In this document: in pieces, positions 1 through 8,698 of the stretch
Position numbering within the stretch: position 1 is the first letter of the stretch
Layout of the letters: every line of letters begins with the position of its first letter
From: Propionivibrio sp.
GTDB taxonomy: Bacteria > Pseudomonadota > Gammaproteobacteria > Burkholderiales > Rhodocyclaceae
Direction: 5' to 3'
Assembly (NCBI GenBank): GCA_016705685.1
Contig: JADJLB010000010.1
Span: 750,236-814,235 of the forward strand
DNA: 64,000 nt
Made by a program: the position numbers and the translations under genes
The notes under the pieces: model-generated
Database searches by the model: none
What the model saw: the letters and a program-made list of their open reading frames with translations, nothing else
What the model was told of the DNA's origin: nothing

Positions 1-1
1 G

Positions 2-1729
2 CACGGCCTCGCCGCATCAAACGGCATCGCGATTGGCCAGGCGCATCTGATCTCGCAGGCGACGCTAGAGGTGTCGCACTTGGTCATCTCCCCGCGCATG
101 GTTGACAAGGAAGTCGCGCGTTTCGAAGCGGCTCTGGAACAAGTCCGCAGCGAATTCGCCGCGATGAAAAGCGAAATGGGGAAATCCCCAACCGATATCG
201 CGGCCTTCATCGACCTGCATCTGATGATCCTCGCCGACCCGGAGTTGTCCGAGGTTCCCCAGCAAATCATTCGCGAACGACGTTGCAACGCTGAATGGGC
301 GATCGTCCAGCAGATGGAATTTCTGGTTGCCCAGTTCGACCAGATTGACGACACCTATTTGCGCGAACGCAGTTACGACGTGCGTCAGGTCGTCGAGCGC
401 GTCGTCAGGGAACTGGCCGGGCGGCCGAATAATTCATCGGTCAAGATTCCCAAGGGCACCAAGGGAGAAAACCTGATCGTCGTCGCCCATGATCTTTCAC
501 CGTCCGATGTCATGGCCTTCAAGGATCAGCATTTCGCTTCATTTGTCACCGACGTTGGCGGCACGACCTCGCACACGGCCATCCTGGCGCGTGGCATGGG
601 CATTCCGGCGGTGCTTGGCCTGCACAACGCCCGTCAGTTGATTCGGGACAAGGAAACCATCATCGTCGACGGCACGCGCGGCGTGTTGATCGTCAATCCC
701 GATGTTCGCGTCCTGGAGGAATACGAGCTCAAAAAGAGCCAGATCGAAATTGATCGCTCGAAGCTCAAGCTGCTCAAGAGCACGCGGGCAACAACGCTCG
801 ATCGCGTCAAGATCGATTTGCTGGCCAACATCGAAGAGCCGAGCGATGTGGCAGCGGCACTTGAGAGCGGTGCCGAAGGCGTCGGCCTGTTCCGCACCGA
901 ATTCATATTTCTCGGACGCGGCGACATGCCCTCCGAGGACGAACAGTTCGAGGCGTATCGCAAGGCTGTCAAAGCCATGCAGGGCAAACCGATAACGATC
1001 CGCACATTCGATCTTGGCAACGACAAGCACCTGCATTCGGAAGATACCATCTGGGGCCGGAAGCGCGACAACCCGGCGCTGGGCCTGCGTTCGATCCGCC
1101 TATCGCTGGCCGAACCGGACTCGTTCCAGGCGCAATTGCGCGCCATCCTGCGCGTCTCCAAGCTGGGCAAGGTAAAAATCCTGATTCCCATGCTCTCGCA
1201 CGCACATCAGATCGACCAGACGCTGGCGGCGCTGGAGCAGGCAAAATCAAGTTTGCGTGGCGGAAAGATTGCCTTCGACGAGAGCATCGAAATTGGCGGG
1301 ATGATCGAGGTTCCGGCAGCGGCTCTGGCCGTCGGCCTTTTTCTGCGCCGCATGCATTTCCTTTCGATCGGCACCAACGACTTGATCCAATACACGCTGG
1401 CTATTGATCGCAGCGATGAACAGGTCTCGAACCTTTACGAGCCGCTGCATCCGGCCGTCCTGATGTTGTTGGCGCATGTCATCAGCACCGCCGAAAAGGT
1501 TAACGTACCGGTTTCGATGTGCGGCGAAATGGCTGGAGATCCGAAACTGACCCGTCTGTTATTGGGCATGGGCCTGCGCGAATTTTCGATGCATCCGTCG
1601 CAAATTCCGGCGATCAAGCAAAAGGTCAAGCAGAGCGACATTTCCGAATTGATACCTATCGTGCGTCGCATTATGCGTCTTGAAGAATCCTCCAAAATTC
1701 AGGAACAGATCGAACGCCTCAACAATTAA
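2..1729 (+). CDS. ptsI: Phosphoenolpyruvate-protein phosphotransferase (PTS enzyme I), 5' end outside window
   Basis: Enzyme I takes phosphate from PEP onto a histidine and passes it to HPr, starting the PTS relay in the cytoplasm. The reading frame is already open at base 2 and encodes an N-terminal stretch typical of EI (ASNGIAIGQAHLIS), so the true start lies just upstream of the window. Visible motifs in order: the swivelling phospho-His loop GGTTSHTAILARGMGIPAVLG (the His in TSHTA), the PEP-site segment LFRTEFIFLGR, the IRTFDLGNDK motif, the conserved GMIEVPAAAL and SIGTNDLIQYTLAIDR segments, and the catalytic-Cys region VSMCGEMAGDP. The C-terminus looks complete. HPr and EIIA would be expected upstream; in betaproteobacteria this branch usually serves regulation rather than bulk sugar uptake (family knowledge). 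Confidence 0.95.
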   Translation, partial: HGLAASNGIAIGQAHLISQATLEVSHLVISPRMVDKEVARFEAALEQVRSEFAAMKSEMGKSPTDIAAFIDLHLMILADPELSEVPQQIIRERRCNAEWAIVQQMEFLVAQFDQIDDTYLRERSYDVRQVVERVVRELAGRPNNSSVKIPKGTKGENLIVVAHDLSPSDVMAFKDQHFASFVTDVGGTTSHTAILARGMGIPAVLGLHNARQLIRDKETIIVDGTRGVLIVNPDVRVLEEYELKKSQIEIDRSKLKLLKSTRATTLDRVKIDLLANIEEPSDVAAALESGAEGVGLFRTEFIFLGRGDMPSEDEQFEAYRKAVKAMQGKPITIRTFDLGNDKHLHSEDTIWGRKRDNPALGLRSIRLSLAEPDSFQAQLRAILRVSKLGKVKILIPMLSHAHQIDQTLAALEQAKSSLRGGKIAFDESIEIGGMIEVPAAALAVGLFLRRMHFLSIGTNDLIQYTLAIDRSDEQVSNLYEPLHPAVLMLLAHVISTAEKVNVPVSMCGEMAGDPKLTRLLLGMGLREFSMHPSQIPAIKQKVKQSDISELIPIVRRIMRLEESSKIQEQIERLNN

Positions 1730-1836
1730 TGACGTGGCCACGGGCAACGAACATCCGCTTTGATTTGTCTATTCCCTCGCGCGTCCCGATTCGGCAGATT
1801 TGACTTTTCCCGGGACTGCCGGTAACTTTCTCCCAT

Positions 1837-1890
1837 AGCGCCGATTTGAATCTTCAGCTTGCGGGCGCTCAATAAATACGGCTAAAGCGG
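1837..1890 (+). promoter_or_regulatory. SAM-II (SAM-alpha) type riboswitch aptamer upstream of metX
   Basis: The leader of metX contains the SAM-II layout: stem AGCGCC (1837-1842) pairing with GGCGCT (1864-1869), a loop opening with GATTTGAA (compare GAUUUAA in the reference aptamer), then AATAAATACGGCTAAAGCGG (1871-1890), matching the AUAAAU...GCUAAA 3' pseudoknot strand. The order and spacing resemble the known metX-associated SAM-II aptamer recalled from the literature. It would sense S-adenosylmethionine and shut off metX when methionine is plentiful. Identified by eye; a covariance-model search was not possible. Confidence 0.75.
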
Positions 1891-1896
1891 GGCCAG

Positions 1897-1927
1897 CCCA
1901 GTCCGCTTTTCTGCCGACTGGGTTTTT
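1897..1927 (+). terminator. Intrinsic terminator forming the riboswitch expression platform
   Basis: CCCAGTC (1897-1903) and GACTGGG (1916-1922) form a perfect 7-bp stem followed directly by TTTTT, ending only 10 bases before the metX ATG. An alternative stem AAAGCGG (1884-1890) with CCGCTTT (1903-1909) uses the 3' strand of the aptamer and shares base 1903 with the terminator, so the two cannot coexist. This fits transcription attenuation: SAM-bound aptamer holds AAAGC, the antiterminator is lost, and the terminator forms. Confidence 0.75.
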
Positions 1928-1937
1928 ATTCAATACG

Positions 1938-3071
1938 ATGACAATGGTCCAAAATAATTCGGTCGGAATCGTTGCCCCGCAACGGATCCGTTTCAATGAG
2001 CCGATCGCTCTCAAGAGCGGGGCTCGACTTCCAGGCTTCGATCTCGTTTTTGAAACCTACGGTACGCTGAATACCGCGCGCTCCAACGCCGTACTGGTAT
2101 GCCATGCACTTTCCGGCGGCCATCATGTTGCCGGAGTATACGCCGACGATCCGACCAACTGGGGTTGGTGGGACAACTTGGTCGGTCCTGGCAAGCCCCT
2201 CGATACCCGTAAGTTTTTTGTCGTCGGAGTCAACAACCTCGGTGGGTGCTATGGCTCGACCGGGCCGCTGTCCGTGAACCCCGAGACCGGGAAGCGTTAT
2301 GGCGCGGATTTTCCGATGGTGACCGTCGAAGACTGGGTGGCGGCGCACGCACGCCTTGCCGACCATCTCGGCGTGGACACCTGGGCGGCGGTGATCGGCG
2401 GCAGCCTTGGCGGCATGCAGGCACTCGAATGGACCTTGCAGTACCCGGACCGCATACGGCATGCCATGGTCATCGCCTCGGCACCAAAATTGTCGGCTCA
2501 GAATATCGCCTTCAACGAAGTCGCCCGTCAGGCCATTCTGTCCGACCCGGATTTTCACGGCGGCCACTATGCCGAACATGGCGTGATCCCGACCCATGGG
2601 CTGCGGCTGGCGCGCATGGTGGGTCACATCACCTATCTGTCGGATGGCCAGATGGGCGAAAAATTCGGACGACAACTGCGCCACGGCGAACACCAGTTCA
2701 GTTTCGATGTCGATTTTGAGGTGGAGTCCTACCTGCGCTATCAAGGCGACAAGTTTGCCAGTTTCTTCGACGCCAACACCTACCTCAATACGACCAAGGC
2801 GCTCGATTATTTCGACCCGGCTTATACCTACGACGGCGATCTGGCCGCCGCCCTGGCCCGGGCCAAGGCCAAGTTCTTCGTCGCCAGTTTTTCAACGGAC
2901 TGGCGCTTCGCCCCGTCACGCTCTCGAGAAATCGTCTTCGCGCTACTGCATAACCGCCTGCATGTCGCCTACGCCGAAATCGACAGCGATGCGGGACATG
3001 ATTCCTTTCTGCTCGATGACGTTCATTATCACGCTGTATTGCGCGCCTATCTGGAGAACATATCCGTATGA
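1938..3071 (+). CDS. metX: Homoserine O-acyltransferase
   Basis: Acylates homoserine using acetyl- or succinyl-CoA, the first committed step of methionine synthesis. The 377-residue alpha/beta-hydrolase-type protein shows the nucleophile elbow [12 protein letters not shown], an upstream [11 protein letters not shown] oxyanion segment and the C-terminal [13 protein letters not shown] with the catalytic His. Length fits the family. Two in-frame ATGs (1938, 1944) are possible; neither has a strong Shine-Dalgarno, and 1938 was kept. It overlaps metW by 4 bases (ATGA), the usual metXW arrangement, and is preceded by a SAM-II-like attenuator. Whether the acyl donor is succinyl- or acetyl-CoA cannot be told from inspection; many proteobacterial MetX enzymes are succinyltransferases (MetXS). 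Confidence 0.95.
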   Translation: MTMVQNNSVGIVAPQRIRFNEPIALKSGARLPGFDLVFETYGTLNTARSNAVLVCHALSGGHHVAGVYADDPTNWGWWDNLVGPGKPLDTRKFFVVGVNNLGGCYGSTGPLSVNPETGKRYGADFPMVTVEDWVAAHARLADHLGVDTWAAVIGGSLGGMQALEWTLQYPDRIRHAMVIASAPKLSAQNIAFNEVARQAILSDPDFHGGHYAEHGVIPTHGLRLARMVGHITYLSDGQMGEKFGRQLRHGEHQFSFDVDFEVESYLRYQGDKFASFFDANTYLNTTKALDYFDPAYTYDGDLAAALARAKAKFFVASFSTDWRFAPSRSREIVFALLHNRLHVAYAEIDSDAGHDSFLLDDVHYHAVLRAYLENISV

Positions 3072-3688
3072 GCAATGGAAACCCCTTGACGGCCATCGAA
3101 CGCGAACGTTTCGATTTTGCCGTTATTGCCAACTGGATACCCCCCGGAGAGCGTGTACTCGACCTGGGGTGTGGCGATGGCAAGCTGCTGCGTTATCTGC
3201 GCGAAAGCAAAGGGGTTTTCGGTTACGGCGTCGAGATCGATCACGAGAGTGTGCTCGGTTGCATCCGCAATGGGGTCGATGTGATCCAGATCGACATCGA
3301 GGGCGGTCTTTCAGGTTTTGAAAATCAGTCCTTCAATCACGTGATCATTTCCCAGGCGCTGCAGGCCATGCATGCCACCGAGCGAATTCTGGGCGAAATG
3401 CTGCGCGTCGCCGACGAAGCCGTCGTGAGTTTCCCCAATTTTGCCTACCGCACCAACCGGGCAGCGATCGCCCAGGGCCATATGCCGGTTTCCGAAAATC
3501 TGCCTTACGAATGGTACGAAACGCCCAATGTCCGCTTTTTCACCATCGCCGATTTTGAAGCGCTGTGCGGCAAACTGGGCATCGAGATTCGGGAACGGCT
3601 GGCCTTTGACGATACTGGGCAAGCGGTGACCGATGACCCCAATCTGAACGGCAGTCTGGCCTTCTATCGTCTGGGCCGGAAAGCCTGA
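3068..3688 (+). CDS. metW: Methionine biosynthesis protein MetW
   Basis: A 206-residue SAM-methyltransferase-fold protein that in many proteobacteria is required together with MetX for homoserine acylation; its exact role is partner-like. The SAM-binding motif [15 protein letters not shown] sits near residues 25-40, followed by the MetW-typical [11 protein letters not shown] and a [11 protein letters not shown] segment; the C-terminal half has [15 protein letters not shown]. Starts inside the end of metX (ATGA overlap), implying translational coupling, and its stop overlaps the next start (TGATG). Length and motifs are standard. Confidence 0.93.
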   Translation: MSNGNPLTAIERERFDFAVIANWIPPGERVLDLGCGDGKLLRYLRESKGVFGYGVEIDHESVLGCIRNGVDVIQIDIEGGLSGFENQSFNHVIISQALQAMHATERILGEMLRVADEAVVSFPNFAYRTNRAAIAQGHMPVSENLPYEWYETPNVRFFTIADFEALCGKLGIEIRERLAFDDTGQAVTDDPNLNGSLAFYRLGRKA

Positions 3689-4959
3689 TGCCCGTTTGGC
3701 TGAAAGCACTGTTGACCCGCAAGATGCTGATCTGCGTCTTTACCGGGTTCAGCTCCGGTTTGCCGCTTTATCTCCTGCTCAACCTGCTGCCGGCCTGGTT
3801 GCGCAGCGAAGGCGTCAATCTTAAAACCATCGGTTTTTTTGCGCTGATTCAATTTCCTTACACCTGGAAGTTTCTCTGGTCGCCTTTCCTCGACCGCTAC
3901 GCTCTACCCATACTCGGTCGACGACGCTTCTGGTCGCTCAGCATGCAGATCGGATTGCTGCTTTCCATCGGCCTGCTCGGCGGCCTTTCGCCAAACACCG
4001 ACATCGTTCCAGTGCTCTGGCTGGCCACCCTGCTTGCACTGTTCTCGGCAACCCAGGACATCGCCCTGGATGCCTACCGTCGCGAACTGCTGAGCGATAC
4101 CGAACTGGGCCTCGGCAACGCCGTACATGTGAACGCTTATCGCGTCGCCGGACTGGTGCCCGGATCGCTCTCACTGATTCTTGCCGACCTGTTACCCTGG
4201 TCGCAGGTCTTCTGGATCACTGCCGCCTTCATGCTGCCTGGCATGGTCATGGTGCTGTCGGTCAATGAACCCGATTGCTCGCAGACAAAACCCCGAACCT
4301 TGCGCGAAGCCGTGGTCGAACCCTTTCACGAATTCATGGGTCGGGCGGGCCTGCAAGGGGCTCTGCTGGTCCTGGCATTCATTTTCCTTTACAAGTTGGG
4401 CGACTCATTGTGCACCGCCCTGGCGACGCCTTTTTACCTCGACATGGGTTTCACAAAAACGGATATCGGCCTGATCGCCAAGCATGCCGGCCTCTGGCCG
4501 GCGGTGATCGGCGGCCTGATTGGTGGCTTGTGGATGGTGCGTCTGGGCATCAACCGTGCCTTATGGCTATTCGGCGTTGTCCAGCTACTTTCGATTCTTG
4601 GCTTTGCCTGGCTGGCCTGGCTGGGGCCGCATACAGCCATCGGCATGGACCAACGGCTGGCGCTCGCCACCGTGATCGGCTTCGAGGCGCTCGGCGTCGG
4701 CCTGGGCACGGTTGCCTTCGTTGCCTTCATTGCGCGTTCAACGCATCCAGCCTACACCGCCACCCAATATGCCTTATTTACCAGCCTGGCCGCCGTGCCG
4801 CGCACGTTTTTCAATGCTTCGGCGGGTTGGTTGGTCGAAAGCCTGGGCTGGTTCAATTTTTTTCTGCTGTGCACCGCGCTGGCGGTACCGGGCATGCTCT
4901 TGCTGCCGCGGGTCGCGCCGTGGCGACCCGCGTCCATCGACGCTACGCGCCGTGTCTGA
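3688..4959 (+). CDS. ampG: AmpG-like muropeptide permease (MFS)
   Basis: A 423-residue, roughly 12-helix major facilitator protein of the AmpG type, which imports anhydro-muropeptides from the periplasm for cell-wall recycling. Family traits seen: the early GFSSGLPLYLLLNLLPAWL segment, FPYTWKFLWSPFLDRYALP after helix 2, and the ATQDIALDAYRRELL loop typical of AmpG. It starts one base into the metW stop codon (TGATG) and overlaps the following glycosylase gene by 8 bases, so it sits inside the metXW transcription unit. The link with methionine synthesis is probably positional only. AmpG-family transporters of other substrates exist, so the substrate is inferred. Confidence 0.85.
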   Translation: MPVWLKALLTRKMLICVFTGFSSGLPLYLLLNLLPAWLRSEGVNLKTIGFFALIQFPYTWKFLWSPFLDRYALPILGRRRFWSLSMQIGLLLSIGLLGGLSPNTDIVPVLWLATLLALFSATQDIALDAYRRELLSDTELGLGNAVHVNAYRVAGLVPGSLSLILADLLPWSQVFWITAAFMLPGMVMVLSVNEPDCSQTKPRTLREAVVEPFHEFMGRAGLQGALLVLAFIFLYKLGDSLCTALATPFYLDMGFTKTDIGLIAKHAGLWPAVIGGLIGGLWMVRLGINRALWLFGVVQLLSILGFAWLAWLGPHTAIGMDQRLALATVIGFEALGVGLGTVAFVAFIARSTHPAYTATQYALFTSLAAVPRTFFNASAGWLVESLGWFNFFLLCTALAVPGMLLLPRVAPWRPASIDATRRV

Positions 4960-5686
4960 AACCAACGCGGCCTGCGCCGAGGCACTGATCAGCGCTGCCC
5001 GCGAGCTGTCGTCCAAGGTCGAAAGTCTGGTTTTTTCTCCCCCGGTGTCGCATACCTATAACCCGCTGACGTACGCCTGGGAAGCGCACGTGCAGTATTT
5101 GCGCCGCTATGGGGCAAGCCGCAAGGAAGTGCTGTTCATCGGCATGAACCCCGGCCCCTTCGGCATGGTGCAATGCGGCGTGCCCTTTGGTGAAATCACC
5201 GCGGTGCGAGGCTGGATGGGAATCGAAACTCGCATTGCGAAGCCGGCTATCGAGAACCCCAAGCGCCTGATCGATGGCTTTGCGTGTACCCGCTCCGAAG
5301 TTAGCGGCCGGCGGCTGTGGGGGCTGTTTCAGGAACGCTTTGGCACGGCAGAGGCATTCTTCGCCCGGCATTTTGTTGCCAACTACTGTCCGCTGGCCTT
5401 CTTCGACCAGGGTCGAAATCTGACGCCGGACAAGCTGCCAACGACCGAGACAGACCCTCTCAATTCGGCCTGTGACGATCATCTCAGGCAGATCGTCGCG
5501 GCGCTTGAGGCAAAATGGGTCATCGCGGTCGGCGGTTTTGCCGAGCGGCGCGCAAGCGATGCTCTGGCGGGGATAAATGTCCGCATTGGAAAAATACTGC
5601 ATCCCAGCCCGGCAAGTCCAGCCGCCAACCGGGGATGGGCGGCCGCGGCGACACGGCAATTGATGGCTTTGGGAGTCTGGCACTAA
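4952..5686 (+). CDS. SMUG1-type uracil-DNA glycosylase
   Basis: A 244-residue protein with the signature of single-strand-selective monofunctional uracil-DNA glycosylases: the catalytic loop GMNPGPFGM (about residues 64-72), QCGVPFGE, a central RRLWGLF, NYCPLAFFD, and the C-terminal HPSPASPAANRGW intercalation/His motif. It would excise uracil or oxidised pyrimidines in base-excision repair. The start chosen is GTG 4952, overlapping the ampG stop; the frame is open further upstream but that part is antisense-like sequence inside ampG. It is the fourth gene of the metX-metW-ampG run. SMUG1 is sporadic in bacteria, and its place behind a SAM-sensing leader is noteworthy. Confidence 0.9.
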   Translation: MSETNAACAEALISAARELSSKVESLVFSPPVSHTYNPLTYAWEAHVQYLRRYGASRKEVLFIGMNPGPFGMVQCGVPFGEITAVRGWMGIETRIAKPAIENPKRLIDGFACTRSEVSGRRLWGLFQERFGTAEAFFARHFVANYCPLAFFDQGRNLTPDKLPTTETDPLNSACDDHLRQIVAALEAKWVIAVGGFAERRASDALAGINVRIGKILHPSPASPAANRGWAAAATRQLMALGVWH

Positions 5687-5731
5687 CCCGGTGGCGGCGA
5701 CACCGTGTACGCCGGGAGGGTTGTGTATGGC

Positions 5732-6073
5732 TTACTTGCGCTGAAGATCTGTTACCGGCCGTTGCGCACGCGGTTTTCGCCGCCGGTCGAGCCACCAGGC
5801 ATACACCGGCAGCAATAATGCAGAACCGGGCAGGAGCAGGAACAACAAGTAAGGCGATACTCGCGAAAGCACGCGTAGCTGGTTAAGGAGCTCCGATCTT
5901 TCGTCTTCAGTCCATTTATCGCCATTGCGATTCTTCATCAGCAGGGGCATCAGCCCGCGCATGCGGACAACGTCAGCGACAAACTCCCGAGCCTGCCGTT
6001 TCTGCGAGGCTACAACACGTGAAACGACGCTGGATTTCCCGATTGTCGCCTTGCCCCCTTCGTCATTGCTCAC
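5732..6073 (-). CDS. Small membrane protein, LETM1-like C-terminus (hypothetical)
   Basis: A 113-residue protein with a charged N-terminus, a central LMKNRNGDKWTEDER stretch and one strong hydrophobic segment near residues 74-92 (PYLLFLLLPGSALLLPVYAW) followed by a basic tail. The PGSALLLP-type motif resembles the short hydrophobic core of LETM1-like domains, but the resemblance is weak. Its start overlaps the stop of the yqjK-like gene upstream on the same strand, so it is the last gene of the minus-strand yqjD-yqjE-yqjK-like run and is probably co-expressed with it. Function unknown. Confidence 0.7.
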   Translation of the reverse strand: MSNDEGGKATIGKSSVVSRVVASQKRQAREFVADVVRMRGLMPLLMKNRNGDKWTEDERSELLNQLRVLSRVSPYLLFLLLPGSALLLPVYAWWLDRRRKPRAQRPVTDLQRK

Positions 6074-6390
6074 GAACCGGCTTTCACATCGAACATCGGA
6101 AATGTCTTGCGCAAAGTCCGCCAGGTCTTCCAGGCGAAGTAGGCGCGTCGGGTCCAGCGCCCGATGCGGCCTGGCTTCAGGACGACCAGCGTCGCCACGA
6201 CAAGCGTAACGACGCTGGGGTGGTGTTTGACAAAGACGACGCCGGCGCGCACGCCTGCCACCAGCCGATCTGCTGTCGACAAGGCAGCGCGCACCGGCGG
6301 CACTTCACGCGCCAGCGAGGCGCGCTGATGGGCGATGCGTTCGAGCAAGCGGCCACGCCGCAAATGAAGTTCAATCAGCCGGCGACTCAT
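6070..6390 (-). CDS. YqjK-like protein
   Basis: A 106-residue basic protein with an N-terminal amphipathic, Arg-rich stretch (LIELHLRRGRLLERI) and one likely hydrophobic segment around residues 57-70. Size, composition and position directly after a YqjE-type holin-family gene match the YqjK component of the yqjD-yqjE-yqjK locus of proteobacteria, associated with stationary phase and the inner membrane. The gene overlaps yqjE by about 20 bases and the next gene by 4 bases. Family function is poorly known; call rests largely on synteny. Confidence 0.72.
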   Translation of the reverse strand: MSRRLIELHLRRGRLLERIAHQRASLAREVPPVRAALSTADRLVAGVRAGVVFVKHHPSVVTLVVATLVVLKPGRIGRWTRRAYFAWKTWRTLRKTFPMFDVKAGS

Positions 6391-6781
6391 GGCCGACCGC
6401 CTCTTTCAACTGGCGCAAATCTTCTTTCAACTCGGCAATGCTGACGGCAAAGACATGCTCGGGCTGCCGTGTCGATTGCTTGAACAACGCAAAGAACACA
6501 ACGCCGAGAACAAGGAAAAACCCGGTTGACGCGCCCAGGACGATCACCCGGCTGTCCCAGAACAGCACGGTCATCCACGCCACGGCGAGCAGCATGCAGA
6601 AGGCAAAACAGAACGCCATTCCCTGCGCCAGGAGAAGCAGACGAATAGCGCGCAACTTCCCGGCTTCGATTTCGTTGCCGAGCAATTCAAGTCGTGTCTT
6701 GCCGCTGGCCAGCAGCGTCACGGCTATGTTTTTCAACGCACGGAACAGGCCGCTGTTGCCGCCGCCTTGCCTATCGTCCAT
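6371..6781 (-). CDS. yqjE: YqjE/holin superfamily III-like membrane protein
   Basis: A 136-residue protein with two adjacent transmembrane segments (about residues 50-75 and 82-105), preceded by the family-typical N-terminal helix LLASGKTRLELLGNEIEAGK and followed by a charged cytosolic tail with SIAELKEDLRQLKEAVG. This matches the phage-holin-like YqjE family. Start at ATG 6781 (MDDRQGG) was chosen because it lies 14 bases after the yqjD-like stop; the open frame extends further back but would overlap that gene. Probably part of a membrane-stress or stationary-phase module with its neighbours; biochemical role unknown. Confidence 0.82.
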   Translation of the reverse strand: MDDRQGGGNSGLFRALKNIAVTLLASGKTRLELLGNEIEAGKLRAIRLLLLAQGMAFCFAFCMLLAVAWMTVLFWDSRVIVLGASTGFFLVLGVVFFALFKQSTRQPEHVFAVSIAELKEDLRQLKEAVGHESPAD

Positions 6782-6795
6782 CGTGCTAACGCCGC

Positions 6796-7116
6796 CTAGC
6801 GACGGCCGATTATGACACCGAGCAAGAGCCCAATCCCTGCCGCGATGCCGACTGCCCGCCACGGATTTTCATTGACGTAGTCGTCGGTTGCCCGCGCCGC
6901 TGCCTTGGTCTTATCGAGCAGCGCCGCTTCGGCATCGGCAATCCGCAACTTAGCGTCACGCAAACGCTCACTGATACGCTCACGCAAATCGGCCATTTTC
7001 TCGCCGGCGACACCGGCGGTAGCACGTAGAATTTCCTCGGCATCGGAGACGACAATCTTCATATCGGAGACGAGTTTCTGCTTGCTGTTGTTGGAGAGAT
7101 CGTTAACTTCGGTCAT
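6796..7116 (-). CDS. yqjD: DUF883 family protein (YqjD/ElaB-like)
   Basis: A 106-residue tail-anchored protein: a long helical N-terminal part rich in A, E, K and R (AEEILRATAGVAGEKMADLRE and following), the NENPWRAVGIAAG motif, and a C-terminal glycine-rich transmembrane anchor ending GIGLLLGVIIGRR. These are the hallmarks of the YqjD/ElaB family, inner-membrane proteins that in E. coli bind ribosomes in stationary phase. ATG 7116 is preferred because GAGGTG lies 4 bases upstream; an earlier in-frame ATG (7128) lacks that spacing. First gene of the four-gene minus-strand run. Confidence 0.88.
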   Translation of the reverse strand: MTEVNDLSNNSKQKLVSDMKIVVSDAEEILRATAGVAGEKMADLRERISERLRDAKLRIADAEAALLDKTKAAARATDDYVNENPWRAVGIAAGIGLLLGVIIGRR

Positions 7117-7232
7117 GGGGCACCTCATGTGATAAGGAGTAAACAAGAAAAGATAGGGCACGAAACCACAGCGTGTTCGCGGACCACCACACTCAGGGTA
7201 TCTAATTTGACGCCACAGATCAATGCGCAAAT

Positions 7233-8015
7233 TCACAGCGCATAGTCGTAGTCGACCAGCAACGGTGCATGATCCGAAAAACGTCGCGCCTTGTAGACGG
7301 AAGCCGAACGTGCTGTCCCGGCTAATGCCGGCGAGGCCAACTGGTAGTCGATCCGCCAGCCAACATTCTTGGCCCAGGCTTGCCCGCGGTTCGACCACCA
7401 CGTGTATGACTCGTCGGTGCTTTCCGGATGAAGCTGACGGTAAACGTCTTTCCAGCCCCCCTCTGTCAGTACCCGGCTGACCCAGGCACGCTCTTCAGGC
7501 AGAAAGCCGGAATTCTTCCGGTTGCCCTTCCAGTTCTTGAGATCGATTTCCTGGTGGGCAATGTTCCAGTCACCGCATACCACGATATCGCGACCGCTGT
7601 TTGCCAGTTCAAGGAGATGGGGATAAAAAATGTCCATGAAGCGGAATTTTGCCGCCTGACGTTCCGGCGAGCTCGAACCCGAGGGCAGATAGAGCGATAT
7701 GACCGAGAGCGAACCGAAATCGGCGCGAAGATAGCGACCTTCTGCATCGAACTGCGCGTCACCCAAACCTGCGCGGACGACATCCGGTTTTCGGCGGCAC
7801 CACAACCCGACACCGCTATAGCCTTTTTTCTCGGCAAGGTGGTAATAAGCGTTCAGGCCATCCGGCCCCTTCATTTCGTCGGTCAGGTCCGAATCTTGCG
7901 CCTTGATTTCCTGAAGGCAAATGACCTCGGCGCTCTGGGCGGCAAGCCAGGGTAGGACTCCCTTGTTCCAGGCGGAGCGAATGCCGTTGAGATTTAGGGT
8001 AATGATGCGTAACAT
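7233..8015 (-). CDS. xthA: Exodeoxyribonuclease III
   Basis: A 260-residue exonuclease/endonuclease/phosphatase-fold AP endonuclease and 3' exonuclease. Catalytic residues are visible in the expected motifs: LNLNGIRSAW (Asn), VICLQEIKAQ (metal-binding Glu), CGDWNIAHQEIDLKN (Asp/Asn), GWRIDYQLAS and the C-terminal SDHAPLLVDY (catalytic Asp-His). Full length. It is divergent from pyrE with only 35 bases between the starts, so the two promoters must overlap. The xthA-pyrE divergent pair is common in betaproteobacteria. Confidence 0.95.
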   Translation of the reverse strand: MLRIITLNLNGIRSAWNKGVLPWLAAQSAEVICLQEIKAQDSDLTDEMKGPDGLNAYYHLAEKKGYSGVGLWCRRKPDVVRAGLGDAQFDAEGRYLRADFGSLSVISLYLPSGSSSPERQAAKFRFMDIFYPHLLELANSGRDIVVCGDWNIAHQEIDLKNWKGNRKNSGFLPEERAWVSRVLTEGGWKDVYRQLHPESTDESYTWWSNRGQAWAKNVGWRIDYQLASPALAGTARSASVYKARRFSDHAPLLVDYDYAL

Positions 8016-8050
8016 GTCAGTTCCGTGCCCGAGGTTTTGGTTGCTAGACT

Positions 8051-8698
8051 ATGGACTTTCGTCAGGAATTCATCGCGTTTGCCCTGGAACAAGACGTTTT
8101 GCGTTTTGGCAAGTTCAAGACCAAGGCGGGACGGCTGTCGCCCTATTTCTTCAATGCCGGCTTGTTCAACGACGGGGCGTCACTTGATCGGCTGTCGCAA
8201 TTTTACGCCAAGGCGATCCTCGCCAGCGGCCTTGCCGTCAATACCCTGTTCGGGCCAGCCTACAAAGGCATTCCGCTGGTCGCGGCAAGTGCACTGGCTT
8301 TGGCGCGCGCCGGCCGCAACCTTCCCTTTGCCTTCAACCGCAAGGAAATCAAAGATCACGGCGAGGGGGGAGGCATCATCGGCGCGCCATTGACCGGCCG
8401 CGTGCTGATTGTCGACGATGTCATTTCGGCCGGCACCTCGGTGCGAGAATCGGTCGAACTGATCCGTGCAGCCGGCGCCACGCCGTGCGGCGTGGTGATC
8501 GCGCTCGATCGCATGGAGCGCGGCAATGGCGACACTTCGGCCGTTCAGGAAGTCGAGCAGGAGTATGCAATACCGGTCGTGGCGGTCGCCACGCTCGACG
8601 ATTTGATGACTTATCTGCGCGAACGACCCGAATTCAAGGAACACCAAAGCGCTGTGGCCGTTTATCGTCAGGAATATGGCGTTGAATATGCTCACTAG
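8051..8698 (+). CDS. pyrE: Orotate phosphoribosyltransferase
   Basis: Converts orotate and PRPP to OMP in pyrimidine synthesis. The 215-residue type I phosphoribosyltransferase has the PRPP loop VLIVDDVISAGTSVRE (about residues 118-133), the FNRKEIKDHGEGG catalytic loop and the early FKTKAGRLSPYFFNAG segment, all in the normal order. The stop codon lies inside the start of the next gene, so expression of the two may be coupled. Confidence 0.96.
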   Translation: MDFRQEFIAFALEQDVLRFGKFKTKAGRLSPYFFNAGLFNDGASLDRLSQFYAKAILASGLAVNTLFGPAYKGIPLVAASALALARAGRNLPFAFNRKEIKDHGEGGGIIGAPLTGRVLIVDDVISAGTSVRESVELIRAAGATPCGVVIALDRMERGNGDTSAVQEVEQEYAIPVVAVATLDDLMTYLRERPEFKEHQSAVAVYRQEYGVEYAH

